DNA of 64,000 nucleotides from Tritrichomonas musculus (GCA_039105265.1 JAPFFF010000004.1:7669501-7733500); one strand, 5' to 3'; shown: positions 10,601-18,329, numbered from the stretch's first letter. Numbers and translations are program-made. Notes: generated by a model from the letters alone, not told the origin.

Positions 10601-13600
10601 ACATTCCGGTGTGTCGTCGTTCAACACGAACCAGTCGAGTGTACGTTTGGCGTCTTCAGCGTAGAATTTCTGAAGGAACTTCTTGTAGCCAAGCGAGGAA
10701 GGAGAGTTGTTGAGAATCTCCAATTCCTCTAGCTTGGCACGTATGAATTTCATCCTTTCATCGTAATGCTCATCGTAAATCAAACCGTCAATTGAGTCCA
10801 AGTCACCACTCCCAAGAAGTTGAGAGAACTCCAAAGGAGCCTGTGACAGAAAGCGAACAAGCTTCTCTTTGATGTCTGCGATGACATTACGTTGAGGTTG
10901 ATCGAGATCTTCATCAGTGATGTGAATGCGGGAATGCAGAAGTTCAATACCAGCGATGAATTTGGAGGCCGACTTCATCTGAATCGGTGTCTCCAAGGAA
11001 TGCGGGCGACGAATCTTATCTGAACCTCTCCGTGCCGAACGAACGAACTTCCTAATCGACTTCCGTAGAATGAGAATGATTTTCGAAATCATCCCTTCGC
11101 AGAGAAGCATTCGGCTGCTCTTTTCCAAAGAGTCAGAGAGGTTAATAGCTTCATTATACCAATTGAGAACATCCTTGACTTCACTGTTAAACACTTCTTC
11201 GAACTTTTTCCTGTGCTTCGCTAAACGGTCACCCCACAGCTTCGGGAGGTGCACGAAATCATCATCTTCCTTCATGCACCTCGACTTCCAATTCTCAGCT
11301 TTGGACAGGCAACTCTCAATGTCCACGATCGAAGCTGAATTTGAATGACCAGGATGTACATCACTTTGAATGACTTCGCCATCACTTGAAGAAGAGACTG
11401 AGTGCAAGCGTGCTTCTGGCATTCTCTCATTGGCTGGAATGGAACCAGCCTGACGTCTGCGTCGGCGGTTATCCTCTGCACGACGTCGATCTTCCATCAC
11501 TTGGAGGTCAACAGACTCATCTGACCTCGCCTGCACAGGATTCAATCTTTCTTCTTCCTGTAAAATCCTATTTTCCATTCTGACACTTTTTTCTTTGTCA
11601 AGGTCAGAATTGGCCTCACGAATCTCATCGTCATCGGTATCGGGTGAAAACCACTTGGTAGAAATACTCACCTCGAATGATTGCAAACGATGACCTTCAA
11701 CGTTGGATGCTGGATGAGATCTGTTAGAGTGTTGCTTGACAGTGACTTTGTCTTTTCCAATGAAGTCACTGCAAGTTGAACACATCGAACCACGCAGATC
11801 ATGAAAGACATCCCGTGTTGCAAGTAAACATCTGCATCTTCTAGCATGCAGGATGTTCATTGCCCAGAAAACACCCACTTCTCTTTTGAGAGCTTCAAGA
11901 TCCTGATGAGCCGAACCGATATGGCTGCTCAACGAATTCGCCCGACTCACAAGATAGTTACAGTCACTCACAGGACAAACGTAAATGGTCCGATAATGTG
12001 GAGCATCTGCCGGAAGATGAGGCGAGTCAATCTTCCATCTTAACTTACGACCAATTATGTATTCAAAAGCCGCCTGTTCAATTGGAACCCCATTCGTTAC
12101 ATGCAGCGACCTCAGGTGGAATGATAACGAGGCACATGTAGGGAACGTTTTGTCGCAACAAGGGCAATAAAACTGCCCAACACCCAACCATCTACACTTC
12201 TGATACATCAGAAGGACGATAGGAACATTTACATCAACAACATCAGCGAAAGGAGACATGTCAATATTACCAACCTGAAGTTGGTCGATGAGCGAGGTCA
12301 ATTCTGCTTTAGAATTGATTTTGGACAGCTCATCCACAATCCATTCAATAGAAATCCTATCGTCCCTTGACGGTGAAGAACATCCATCATTACTACCGTT
12401 GCGATCATCATCATCAGAGTGATCGGTGCGTTCTGATTGAGAACGCACCTCGGAGAAGTCTTCTGCACCACTAATAGTACTACTCGTACTAGTGGATGAA
12501 GTCTGTGTGCCTAATGAATTGCTTCGAGAGTCAGAGGATGAATTGAATGATGAGTGATCACCTGCGAGAGTAAATAAAGGGACCACCTTCTCATTGAACT
12601 CGAAGACGAACTTAGGCACTTCGATGACGGAAGTGATGACTTTCTCCTTCGTGACTACTTGATGATGATCGATGTGAGCAGTTGACGTGACAACCCGATC
12701 GTCGACGCCAACAGCGTGATGAGTGATGTGAGCCGTTGACGTGACGGTTTGGTTGTCAACGTCAACGTTGTGGTGAGCGACGTGAGCTGTTGACGTGACA
12801 GTCTGATTGTCAACGTCAACAGCATGATGAGCGACGTGAGCTGTTGACTTGACAATCAGATTGTCAACGTCAACAGCATGATGAGCGACGTGAGCTGTTG
12901 ACGTGACAGTCTGATTGTCAACGTCAACAGCGTGATGAGCGACGTGAGCTGTTGACTTGACAATCTGATTGTCAACGTCAACAGTGTGATGAGCGACGTG
13001 AGCTGTTGACTTGACAATCTGATTGTCAACGTCAACAGTGTGATGAGCGACGTGAGCTGTTGACGTGACAGTCTGATTGTCAACGTCAACAGCATGATGA
13101 GCGACGTGAGCTGTTGACTTGACAATCAGATTGTCAACGTCAACAGCGTGATGAGCGACGTGAGCTGTTGACGTGACAGTCTGATTGTCAACGTCAACAG
13201 CGTGATGAGCGACGTGAGCTGTTGACTTGACAATCTGATTGTCAACGTCAACAGTGTGATGAGCGACGTGAGCTGTTGACTTGACAATCTGATTGTCAAC
13301 GTCAACAGCGTGATGAGCGACGTGAGCTGTTGACTTGACAGTCTGATTGTCAACGTCAACAGCGTGATGAGCGACGTGAGCTGTTGACTTGACAATCTGA
13401 TTGTCAACGTCAACAGCGTGATTAGCAACAGATTCAACATTGTGAGTATCAGCACTCACAACATGGTTGTTCTCAAACGTGTTTGAGTCAGCAGGTTGAG
13501 AGATGGCACCAGCTGATTGACTACTAATATTAGCTGCTGAGTTTGGTGAGTAAGAATTAACAATATCACGCGTATCAATGTGCTGCGAAGAAAGGAAATA

Positions 13601-14614
13601 AAAGTTATTATTATTGATGTAACTCCATGACATGTGATGTGAAATGTCGGTGAAGTGAGATGTGTTGCACCCGATGTTGCATGTTCCTGAGAGAAAGAGC
13701 GAATTAACGATGTTGGACACATGCGAAACAAACGGGGAACATTTTGAGTGAAAATTGAATGGAACCGTTCGAATGCTAGACGAAGGAACGAAAGAATAGG
13801 GATCAAAAGCATTTAAACGAAGTTCTTCATCCGTTGATGGGATTGCTGGTCGATTCCTGTCGAATTTTGGTTGCTCATCGGAAATGATCAATTGTCCTCG
13901 AGCAACCAGAATTCCTTCGGATGACTTCTCATTCATATTATAAGCAAGAGGACAACGAGAAATCAATGAAGGATCGCACGTAACAACGATCCATGATGGG
14001 TTAGGAACTCCATCAGAATTCGACGGGTTATAGTGAACACCCGACTGTAAGAGCACTTCTGTCCCTCTAGAAGGATTATTTGAATTGCAGAAAATAGTTT
14101 CAGGTTCCTCAATTTCTTCATCGGAAATTGATATTTGATCACTATTATCACTTTTTTCTGAATCTGAATTAATGTGCTCGAAATTGGTCATATCGTCATC
14201 AGGACACTTGGAAAGTGATTGTGAAGCTGGTCCAACCGGCGGGAGCCGCAGCTTCACATCATCACAAGGATATCTGCTAGTATCTTTTTTGCGGGGTGAG
14301 ATTTGAGTTGCGTATCTTGTTTTATACGAGGAGTCAAGGTCGTCTAGTAGCGAATTGTCTTTGAAAAAGTCGAACTTATTGAGTTTTGGATGATGGGATA
14401 TCTGTTCCCTAGAACAAGGAATCTTAAAACCTCCATCGTATTTGTTATCGGAATGGCAATTGCTGTTGTGAATATGGGTAGGATTGTGACACCTATCGGT
14501 CATGATATCTCGATTATTAAAAAAATTTTCACCGATTTTTTCCGGAGTGGAATCAAACGAATCAGCATCTTCTGCTGATTCCAAAAATCTACTTTTCGTT
14601 GGGTAGATCAACAT
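7670..14614 (-). CDS. RLE-type LINE polyprotein: zinc fingers, reverse transcriptase, endonuclease (tRNA-proximal copy)
   Basis: A 2314-residue ORF with the same domain order as the middle copy: leader with the EVLLQSGVHYNP block, fourteen 18-residue repeats, three C2H2-like fingers (FYCPCCDKTF, YVCPVSDCNY, MCSTCSDF), RT with YADD, CCHC knuckle, RPD...IAEFT endonuclease and acidic tail. From SIVDIESCLSKAENW to the stop the two proteins differ at only a handful of residues (for example one fewer DN pair in the acidic tail). Before that point the sequences diverge strongly, with many synonymous and replacement changes, except in the repeat block. The ATG at 14614 is 22 nt from the tRNA discriminator base. 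Confidence 0.92.
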   Translation of the reverse strand: MLIYPTKSRFLESAEDADSFDSTPEKIGENFFNNRDIMTDRCHNPTHIHNSNCHSDNKYDGGFKIPCSREQISHHPKLNKFDFFKDNSLLDDLDSSYKTRYATQISPRKKDTSRYPCDDVKLRLPPVGPASQSLSKCPDDDMTNFEHINSDSEKSDNSDQISISDEEIEEPETIFCNSNNPSRGTEVLLQSGVHYNPSNSDGVPNPSWIVVTCDPSLISRCPLAYNMNEKSSEGILVARGQLIISDEQPKFDRNRPAIPSTDEELRLNAFDPYSFVPSSSIRTVPFNFHSKCSPFVSHVSNIVNSLFLSGTCNIGCNTSHFTDISHHMSWSYINNNNFYFLSSQHIDTRDIVNSYSPNSAANISSQSAGAISQPADSNTFENNHVVSADTHNVESVANHAVDVDNQIVKSTAHVAHHAVDVDNQTVKSTAHVAHHAVDVDNQIVKSTAHVAHHTVDVDNQIVKSTAHVAHHAVDVDNQTVTSTAHVAHHAVDVDNLIVKSTAHVAHHAVDVDNQTVTSTAHVAHHTVDVDNQIVKSTAHVAHHTVDVDNQIVKSTAHVAHHAVDVDNQTVTSTAHVAHHAVDVDNLIVKSTAHVAHHAVDVDNQTVTSTAHVAHHNVDVDNQTVTSTAHITHHAVGVDDRVVTSTAHIDHHQVVTKEKVITSVIEVPKFVFEFNEKVVPLFTLAGDHSSFNSSSDSRSNSLGTQTSSTSTSSTISGAEDFSEVRSQSERTDHSDDDDRNGSNDGCSSPSRDDRISIEWIVDELSKINSKAELTSLIDQLQVGNIDMSPFADVVDVNVPIVLLMYQKCRWLGVGQFYCPCCDKTFPTCASLSFHLRSLHVTNGVPIEQAAFEYIIGRKLRWKIDSPHLPADAPHYRTIYVCPVSDCNYLVSRANSLSSHIGSAHQDLEALKREVGVFWAMNILHARRCRCLLATRDVFHDLRGSMCSTCSDFIGKDKVTVKQHSNRSHPASNVEGHRLQSFEVSISTKWFSPDTDDDEIREANSDLDKEKSVRMENRILQEEERLNPVQARSDESVDLQVMEDRRRAEDNRRRRRQAGSIPANERMPEARLHSVSSSSDGEVIQSDVHPGHSNSASIVDIESCLSKAENWKSRCMKEDDDFVHLPKLWGDRLAKHRKKFEEVFNSEVKDVLNWYNEAINLSDSLEKSSRMLLCEGMISKIILILRKSIRKFVRSARRGSDKIRRPHSLETPIQMKSASKFIAGIELLHSRIHITDEDLDQPQRNVIADIKEKLVRFLSQAPLEFSQLLGSGDLDSIDGLIYDEHYDERMKFIRAKLEELEILNNSPSSLGYKKFLQKFYAEDAKRTLDWFVLNDDTPECVVPVEDFENVYGSSWSDAAALGDDPDGVYTLQRRISSNNSDELKSLILNEEAILKAVRSRSNLSAVGCDGISNGVWKVGGSVTATIIKNVLCCMLDTGLFPEVLKMNKTVMLFKKGDPDDAHSWRPITITPTIYRMLMCHISRSLQTLNSKHRFISPSQKGFMRIPAGAAEHATVVDEMIHDAARNQKSLYITTIDFSDAFGSVPHKLIKKNLTDIGFDLSFVKTIINSYRDSSTKIISNNRRSNSICFRKGVKQGCPLSPTLFNICIEPLLARLNACKEDGYHWLDSATTVQAYADDIIVFSDSEVGMKNLLSVVEHFCSYAGDMKINCKKCHAFTYIAHNGSRSVLNDNFTIAGGRIDNISIQNNTTYLGLPIACKSSQRKHHVFRRIEDMTKDVIRITGSALRFTQAVDAIKRFVIPKIDYELMANTAPTNCLSRLDELIRGRLSKMIGAAGIPTAWFYTTKNDGGLYIQKLTDRQKALTIRLYIALMESNDKSIRDMVKASDEAEIIFRDATIDLTSPFLHLKVKDNGALDAKRNRGTSNILARCVKALHDANMGLILKDDMFTLKDLNSNVTFDVNTSNVVKHIMKVMSDRYYSDLCQHKMRGHTFTTLKNSPLSNYFMKPNALMADSVVRFAIKARTNTLMTASLAAHRNPQMSNRCTRCGQIETLNHILNGCKRCKHKFTKRHDEVVKVLCKYLTEKKRVIVHCNQSVRGRSNEHITGDSASLRPDVWWWDGDQLKIAEFTIPYGMLSGDDDESTLVIRRREKLNKYQKLVDDCKNQLNCNVSLFVFIVSSLGAIPDDTINELKKMTVTTKDALKLAGRMVAAALRESMILYIDTKIKKRVNDNNEDEDNDNDNGNDYDNDVENVNVLDTDGDDDSNDLNDTSSNVTDGESADDEYNSVNILDDEEWRELIDASADVDRSGPPSELDTTDDETDVLENPGTTPLWNQTQGADPASATEEEGVQHSSSEF
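12670..13430 (-). repeat. 54-bp tandem repeats (18-aa units) in the LINE ORF, tRNA-proximal copy
   Basis: Fourteen units of 54 bp. The K/T and Q/L variants recur in a higher-order pattern (TVTS unit followed by LIVKS unit, appearing twice), so pairs or triplets of units were duplicated together. At the boundary with the following unique sequence (near 12650-12720) this copy is nearly identical to the middle copy, although the sequences on either side are diverged. Confidence 0.93.
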
Positions 14615-14625
14615 ATTTGCAAAAT

Positions 14626-14634
14626 AAAAAAAAA
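14626..14634 (-). terminator. T-tract RNA polymerase III terminator of tRNA-Asn
   Basis: A run of nine T on the minus strand, starting two bases after the tRNA discriminator, is the expected Pol III stop. The same T-tract follows the tRNA 3' footprint at both internal array junctions, so it is probably part of the target duplication. Confidence 0.75.
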
Positions 14635-14635
14635 T

Positions 14636-14709
14636 CTCCTCCCGTGTGGATCGAACACACGACTTCCAGATTAACAGTCTGACACTCTAACCAACTGAGT
14701 TAGGGAGGA
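14636..14709 (-). tRNA. tRNA-Asn (anticodon GTT), intact; target of the LINE array
   Basis: On the minus strand all four arms pair: acceptor TCCTCCC/GGGAGGA, D-stem ACTC/GAGT, anticodon stem TCAGA/TCTGG (one T-G pair) with loop CTGTTAA giving GTT, variable AAGTC, T-stem GTGTG/CACAC with loop TTCGATC, discriminator G. It has 74 nt and no intron. Downstream is a T-tract and then the retrotransposon. The element 3' junction corresponds to the T-loop between GAT and CC, that is, inside the B-box promoter. The duplication restores the 3' end, so the gene should remain functional. Confidence 0.96.
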
Positions 14710-14745
14710 AATCTAATATTCAATTTATTATTTAAAATATAATAT

Positions 14746-14751
14746 TCATTA
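14746..14751 (+). promoter_or_regulatory. Initiator (Inr) TCATTA
   Basis: Matches the trichomonad initiator TCA(+1)Y(T/A). The predicted start A is 15 nt before the ATG at 14763, the normal spacing in Trichomonas, and supports that start. Confidence 0.6.
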
Positions 14752-14762
14752 AATATTTTGAC

Positions 14763-16145
14763 ATGTCAAACAATCATTCAACAATCATATTTTTAATGAA
14801 TGTTCCAGAATTTTTAACGAAATTAAAAGTATTTCAGAACCAACTTATAAAATTTATTGAAAATAAAGAAAATACAGACGAAAATTACCAATCAATTCTA
14901 AATATATTATTTGATCAACAAATTATAAACGACATATATGTATTCAAATTAACCCTACATTTAATTGTTAATATATCTAATAATAGACATCGTAACCTCA
15001 ACTTTTTTGACAAAATTGACCAAATATTACGATTTTTAAAGAATAAAATTTCCGAAAGAATGTCAAATTCAGAAATTTTCACAATTTTCAAGAGCAGCAA
15101 AAGACTTCTTTTATTTTTAATTGAAGAAGAAATTATAAAGGTTGATGAATACATTGTTAAAAATATGACCCTAAACGATTTCGTTGATAAAAATTATCCT
15201 GAATATTTTGCTCCTGAAATCAAGCCATTCATCACCGAACAATTCATCAACACATATAAAGCTAACAATAGAATAGTTGAAAAACCGAAGTGGATTAAAT
15301 TTGTATCAAAAGAACTGCCTGAAAACTTCAATGAAAAACGAAAACAAGCAGAAAACGACTCATTTATTTGTCGTTTGATTCGCGAAGACAACGTTAAAGA
15401 ATTTGTTAAGCATATCACACCAATAGACTTAACTTTCAATAGTTTAATTTCGCCATCAATATTTGAGACCAATTCTTTTTTAATTAAATCTGAACATGTA
15501 ACATTACTTGAATATGCACTCTTTTTTGGATCAATGAAAATCATCAATTATTTCATTGGAAAAGGAGCCGAACTGATTCATAATTTGTTTTTTTATGCAA
15601 TTCATAGTCAAAATATAAATCTTATACAAAAATTTGAAGAATATGAGGAACCATACCATCAATTGCGATTAGAGTTAATTAGATGCCATCACAATAATTT
15701 GGTAAACTTTTTTGAAAATAATTATTCGTTTTATGAAAACGAAGATATTGTTTTCTATGAGAGTATAAAAAGCTATAATTTCGCTTATATTAAAAGCAGT
15801 TTCATTAATGAAAATTATCTTCATCTATTTTGCGAATTTGATTATATTTCATTTGTTGAATTTCTTCTCAATGAGAAAAAAGTAGATGTAAATAATACAG
15901 ACATTATATATGTGTTTAATCACGTTCAATATTCATTTTTTCCAATTTCATTTAATAACAAAAATAGAATGAAGTTCATATTTATTTATTTTTTTAGAAC
16001 ACCACTATATCTGGCAGTTAAAGAAGAAAACATTGAACTCATAAAACTTTTGTTAAGCTATGAAAATCTTAATATTATTAAAGCAACAACTGTTTTACTT
16101 AATTTTTCAATATCATTCAATTATTTATTTGATGGAATTTTATAA
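14763..16145 (+). CDS. Ankyrin-repeat protein, 5' part of an ankyrin-helicase locus
   Basis: A 460-residue frame with the N-terminal helical region typical of trichomonad ankyrin proteins (residues ~1-220). Ankyrin-like repeats follow, for example a unit at ~240-275 (TLLEYALFFGSMKIINYFIGKGAE) and a clear one near the end (TPLYLAVKEENIELIKLLLS). The terminal ~20 residues are AT-rich translation that does not look like protein and probably is not. Three more ankyrin half-units follow in the same orientation at 16184, 16427 and 16671, the last one in frame with a helicase, so this is probably the first part of one larger gene. The start is supported by an Inr 15 nt upstream. Ankyrin repeats mediate protein binding; the partner is unknown. 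Confidence 0.75.
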   Translation: MSNNHSTIIFLMNVPEFLTKLKVFQNQLIKFIENKENTDENYQSILNILFDQQIINDIYVFKLTLHLIVNISNNRHRNLNFFDKIDQILRFLKNKISERMSNSEIFTIFKSSKRLLLFLIEEEIIKVDEYIVKNMTLNDFVDKNYPEYFAPEIKPFITEQFINTYKANNRIVEKPKWIKFVSKELPENFNEKRKQAENDSFICRLIREDNVKEFVKHITPIDLTFNSLISPSIFETNSFLIKSEHVTLLEYALFFGSMKIINYFIGKGAELIHNLFFYAIHSQNINLIQKFEEYEEPYHQLRLELIRCHHNNLVNFFENNYSFYENEDIVFYESIKSYNFAYIKSSFINENYLHLFCEFDYISFVEFLLNEKKVDVNNTDIIYVFNHVQYSFFPISFNNKNRMKFIFIYFFRTPLYLAVKEENIELIKLLLSYENLNIIKATTVLLNFSISFNYLFDGIL

Positions 16146-16602
16146 TCTAATAATTAAATTGGATTATAATTAAGAATTTTAAGACAGCTTTTTATCTAGC
16201 AGTTGAAAAAGAAAATATTGAAATTATCAAACTTTTATTTGGCAATAAGAATCTTGATGTTAGCATTCCAAACATTCTTCCTATTTTATTTTTTAATCAT
16301 ATTCATTCAAAAATTGATTTAACGATCCAATTTGATATCAAATAATTGAGTAAAATTCATAATAAACTATTTAAAGCTAATTCAACAATTATATTTAATA
16401 TAATTTATCTTTTTATTTTAATAAAACAGTGCTTTATTTGGCAGTTGAAAAAGAAAATATTGAAATCATTAATCTTTTATTAGAAACAAAAAAGTTTGAT
16501 ATCAATCAATTAAATATTTTTATACCATAATAACTTTTGTGATTACAATCAAATTATTTCAATGTCATTTTATTATAATTTTAATGAGAGAGGTCACATT
16601 TA
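16146..16602 (+). other. Interrupted ankyrin units: coding half-repeats separated by AT-rich stop-containing spacers
   Basis: Two good ankyrin half-units lie here (TAFYLAVEKENIEIIKLLF from 16181 and TVLYLAVEKENIEIINLLL from 16427). Each is followed by ~80-140 nt of AT-rich sequence with stops. Starts of successive units are ~183, 243 and 244 bp apart, counting the flanking units at ~16000 and 16671. Spacers share short similar stretches (TTTAATCA with TTCA nearby) and each ends in AG just before the next unit. I see neither GTAYGT donors nor the ACTAACACACAG acceptor/branch motif of known trichomonad introns. The region is either decayed or carries non-canonical introns. Confidence 0.6.
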
Positions 16603-18027
16603 ATGACTTTTTTTTTTTTTGAAATTACATCTAAAAAAATTATTTTAATTATATTCATTATAAAGTTTAATCATACTCCATTGAATCTTGCATATGAAAG
16701 AGGAAATAAAGAGATTATCAACATATTAATAAGTAATGGAGGCATTGATCATTCATCTAAATATTTGACGACTATTTTATATGCAGATGCCAAAACATTA
16801 ATAAATGATTTACAAATAGAAAATGAAGATGATTACATTGAAAAAATGCAAATAGAACATAAATGGCTATTTTGCTCACCAAATAATTTTGATGAATTAA
16901 TCGAGGGCCAAAAATCAGGACAATTGTTGCAAGCAATTGATGATTTAGGATTCTATCAACCATCAAGTATTCAAAGCAAAGTAATTCCAATTTTTAATAA
17001 AGAAAACATTTTAATAAAATCTGCTCATGGGACAGGAAAAACAGTTGCATTTTTAGTCCCAACGCTTATTCATATAAAAGATGAAATCCATTTTCCACAA
17101 GTAATATATTTATGTCCTACACGAGAACTCGCATTACAAACATATGATTTTTTTGAAAAATTGAATGAATATTGCTCATATAAAGGTGAAATATGCTGCA
17201 CTAATGATATCGAACCTTCAAAAGACGCGCAACTTTTATTTGGAACACCTGATGCAATTAATACTCATATTGAAGAAGGAAACATTGACATTTCTCATGT
17301 AACTCTCCTTGTTATTGACGAATGCAATCTTATCTTTGATGAAAATAATGTTTACTATGGTTCAACAATGAAAATAATGAAAATGTTTTCCCAAGAAGTC
17401 AAGTATGCCCTCATTTCTTCAGAAATTACTAATCATATTTTAAATTTATATCATTATTCATTTCAAATTTATTTCTTTCAATCTATTTATGATTCAAATG
17501 AAAAAGATATTCACACAATACAGCATTGGTATACAAATGCTACAAAACAGGAAGATGCAATGTGCTGTATGCAAAAGCTCGTAACCATTTTGAAAAATGG
17601 CCAAGTGATTATTTTCTCGCATTCAAAAGATGATATTATTTTATTTTGTGAGTATTTGAGTTCAAATAATATTACTTGTGTGCCATATTATCCAGATTTA
17701 ACTCTTGAGGAAAAGGACAGCAATCTTAATTCTTTTCGTAATGGAGAATATAAAGTTCTTGTTGGAACTTATGACATTTCTATTGGAATTGATTTTCCAA
17801 ATGTGAATCTTGTGATAAATTATCATATATCTTTAGAATTAGGAATAAATAACAATGTATACGATATTTACGGCTATTGTGCCTCAAGAACAGGTCGTTT
17901 TGGCCGAAATGGAGTTTGCTTCACAATTGTATCTGATTCTAGAGAAGAATACTTTATGAAAAATACAAGCTATACCGAACAATTAAAATTCATTCAATTT
18001 GATCAACTAAAATCATTGATGATTTAA
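16603..18027 (+). CDS. Ankyrin unit fused to a DEAD-box-like RNA helicase
   Basis: The open frame is 474 codons. The first ~20 residues are AT-rich filler, then an ankyrin unit (HTPLNLAYERGNKEIINILIS), then a two-lobed SF2 helicase. Visible motifs: Q-motif-like FYQPSSIQ; I AHGTGKT; Ia PTRELALQ; Ib GTPDAI; II DECN where DEAD is usual; III SSE where SAT is usual; IV VIIFSHSKDD; V GTYDISIGIDFPNVNLVINY; VI CASRTGRFGRNG. It most resembles the Dbp5/DDX19-eIF4A group. ATP binding looks intact, but motifs II and III are altered, so unwinding may be weak or regulated. The true start is unlikely to be at 16603, since no good Inr is present, and the gene probably begins at 14763. Confidence 0.78.
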   Translation: MTFFFFEITSKKIILIIFIIKFNHTPLNLAYERGNKEIINILISNGGIDHSSKYLTTILYADAKTLINDLQIENEDDYIEKMQIEHKWLFCSPNNFDELIEGQKSGQLLQAIDDLGFYQPSSIQSKVIPIFNKENILIKSAHGTGKTVAFLVPTLIHIKDEIHFPQVIYLCPTRELALQTYDFFEKLNEYCSYKGEICCTNDIEPSKDAQLLFGTPDAINTHIEEGNIDISHVTLLVIDECNLIFDENNVYYGSTMKIMKMFSQEVKYALISSEITNHILNLYHYSFQIYFFQSIYDSNEKDIHTIQHWYTNATKQEDAMCCMQKLVTILKNGQVIIFSHSKDDIILFCEYLSSNNITCVPYYPDLTLEEKDSNLNSFRNGEYKVLVGTYDISIGIDFPNVNLVINYHISLELGINNNVYDIYGYCASRTGRFGRNGVCFTIVSDSREEYFMKNTSYTEQLKFIQFDQLKSLMI

Positions 18028-18316
18028 CAATCGCAATAATAAAGTTGAAGCCTCTGATTAAAATAATTGAAAATATAATATTTTAATATTCTTACTTTTT
18101 TATTTGTCTAATATCAAATTTTGTTCCTGCTTGGAATATTTTTTTAATTATTATTTAGTTTGCTATTGGTGGCATTTTTTTGTATATCTATATACATTTT
18201 AAATTTTATGTCATCAGTGACATAAAATTTTAGTTGCCATAAATTTTTTTGTTTCAATTTAAAATGACATAAATAAAATTTGAGATAAAATTTTACAAAT
18301 ATTTCAATTTTAAATT

Positions 18317-18322
18317 TCATTT
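18317..18322 (+). promoter_or_regulatory. Initiator (Inr) TCATTT
   Basis: Trichomonad initiator with the start A 11 nt before the ATG at 18330. Confidence 0.6.
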
Positions 18323-18329
18323 TATTTTA

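Larger units (their letters stand above)
7565..14625 (-). mobile_element. Complete R2-like (RLE-type) LINE, copy next to the tRNA gene
   Basis: A ~7.06-kb unit between the intact tRNA-Asn and the 7551-7564 footprint. If each insertion occurs at the functional tRNA and pushes older copies outward, this is the youngest copy. It shares an almost identical 3' half (7565 to about 11338) with the middle copy but has a clearly diverged 5' half. The 5' end follows the tRNA T-tract directly, leaving no room for the self-cleaving ribozyme usual at R2 5' ends. Confidence 0.9.

Noticed and set aside
552-14625. LTR retrotransposon or group II intron as the source of the reverse transcriptase
   Set aside because: No LTRs, integrase, RNase H or protease; the CCHC plus RPD...EFT endonuclease, zinc fingers and target duplications are those of RLE LINEs.
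15900-16700. Canonical trichomonad introns between the ankyrin units
   Set aside because: No GTAYGT donor or ACTAACACACAG acceptor motif is present, so I kept splicing only as an open hypothesis.
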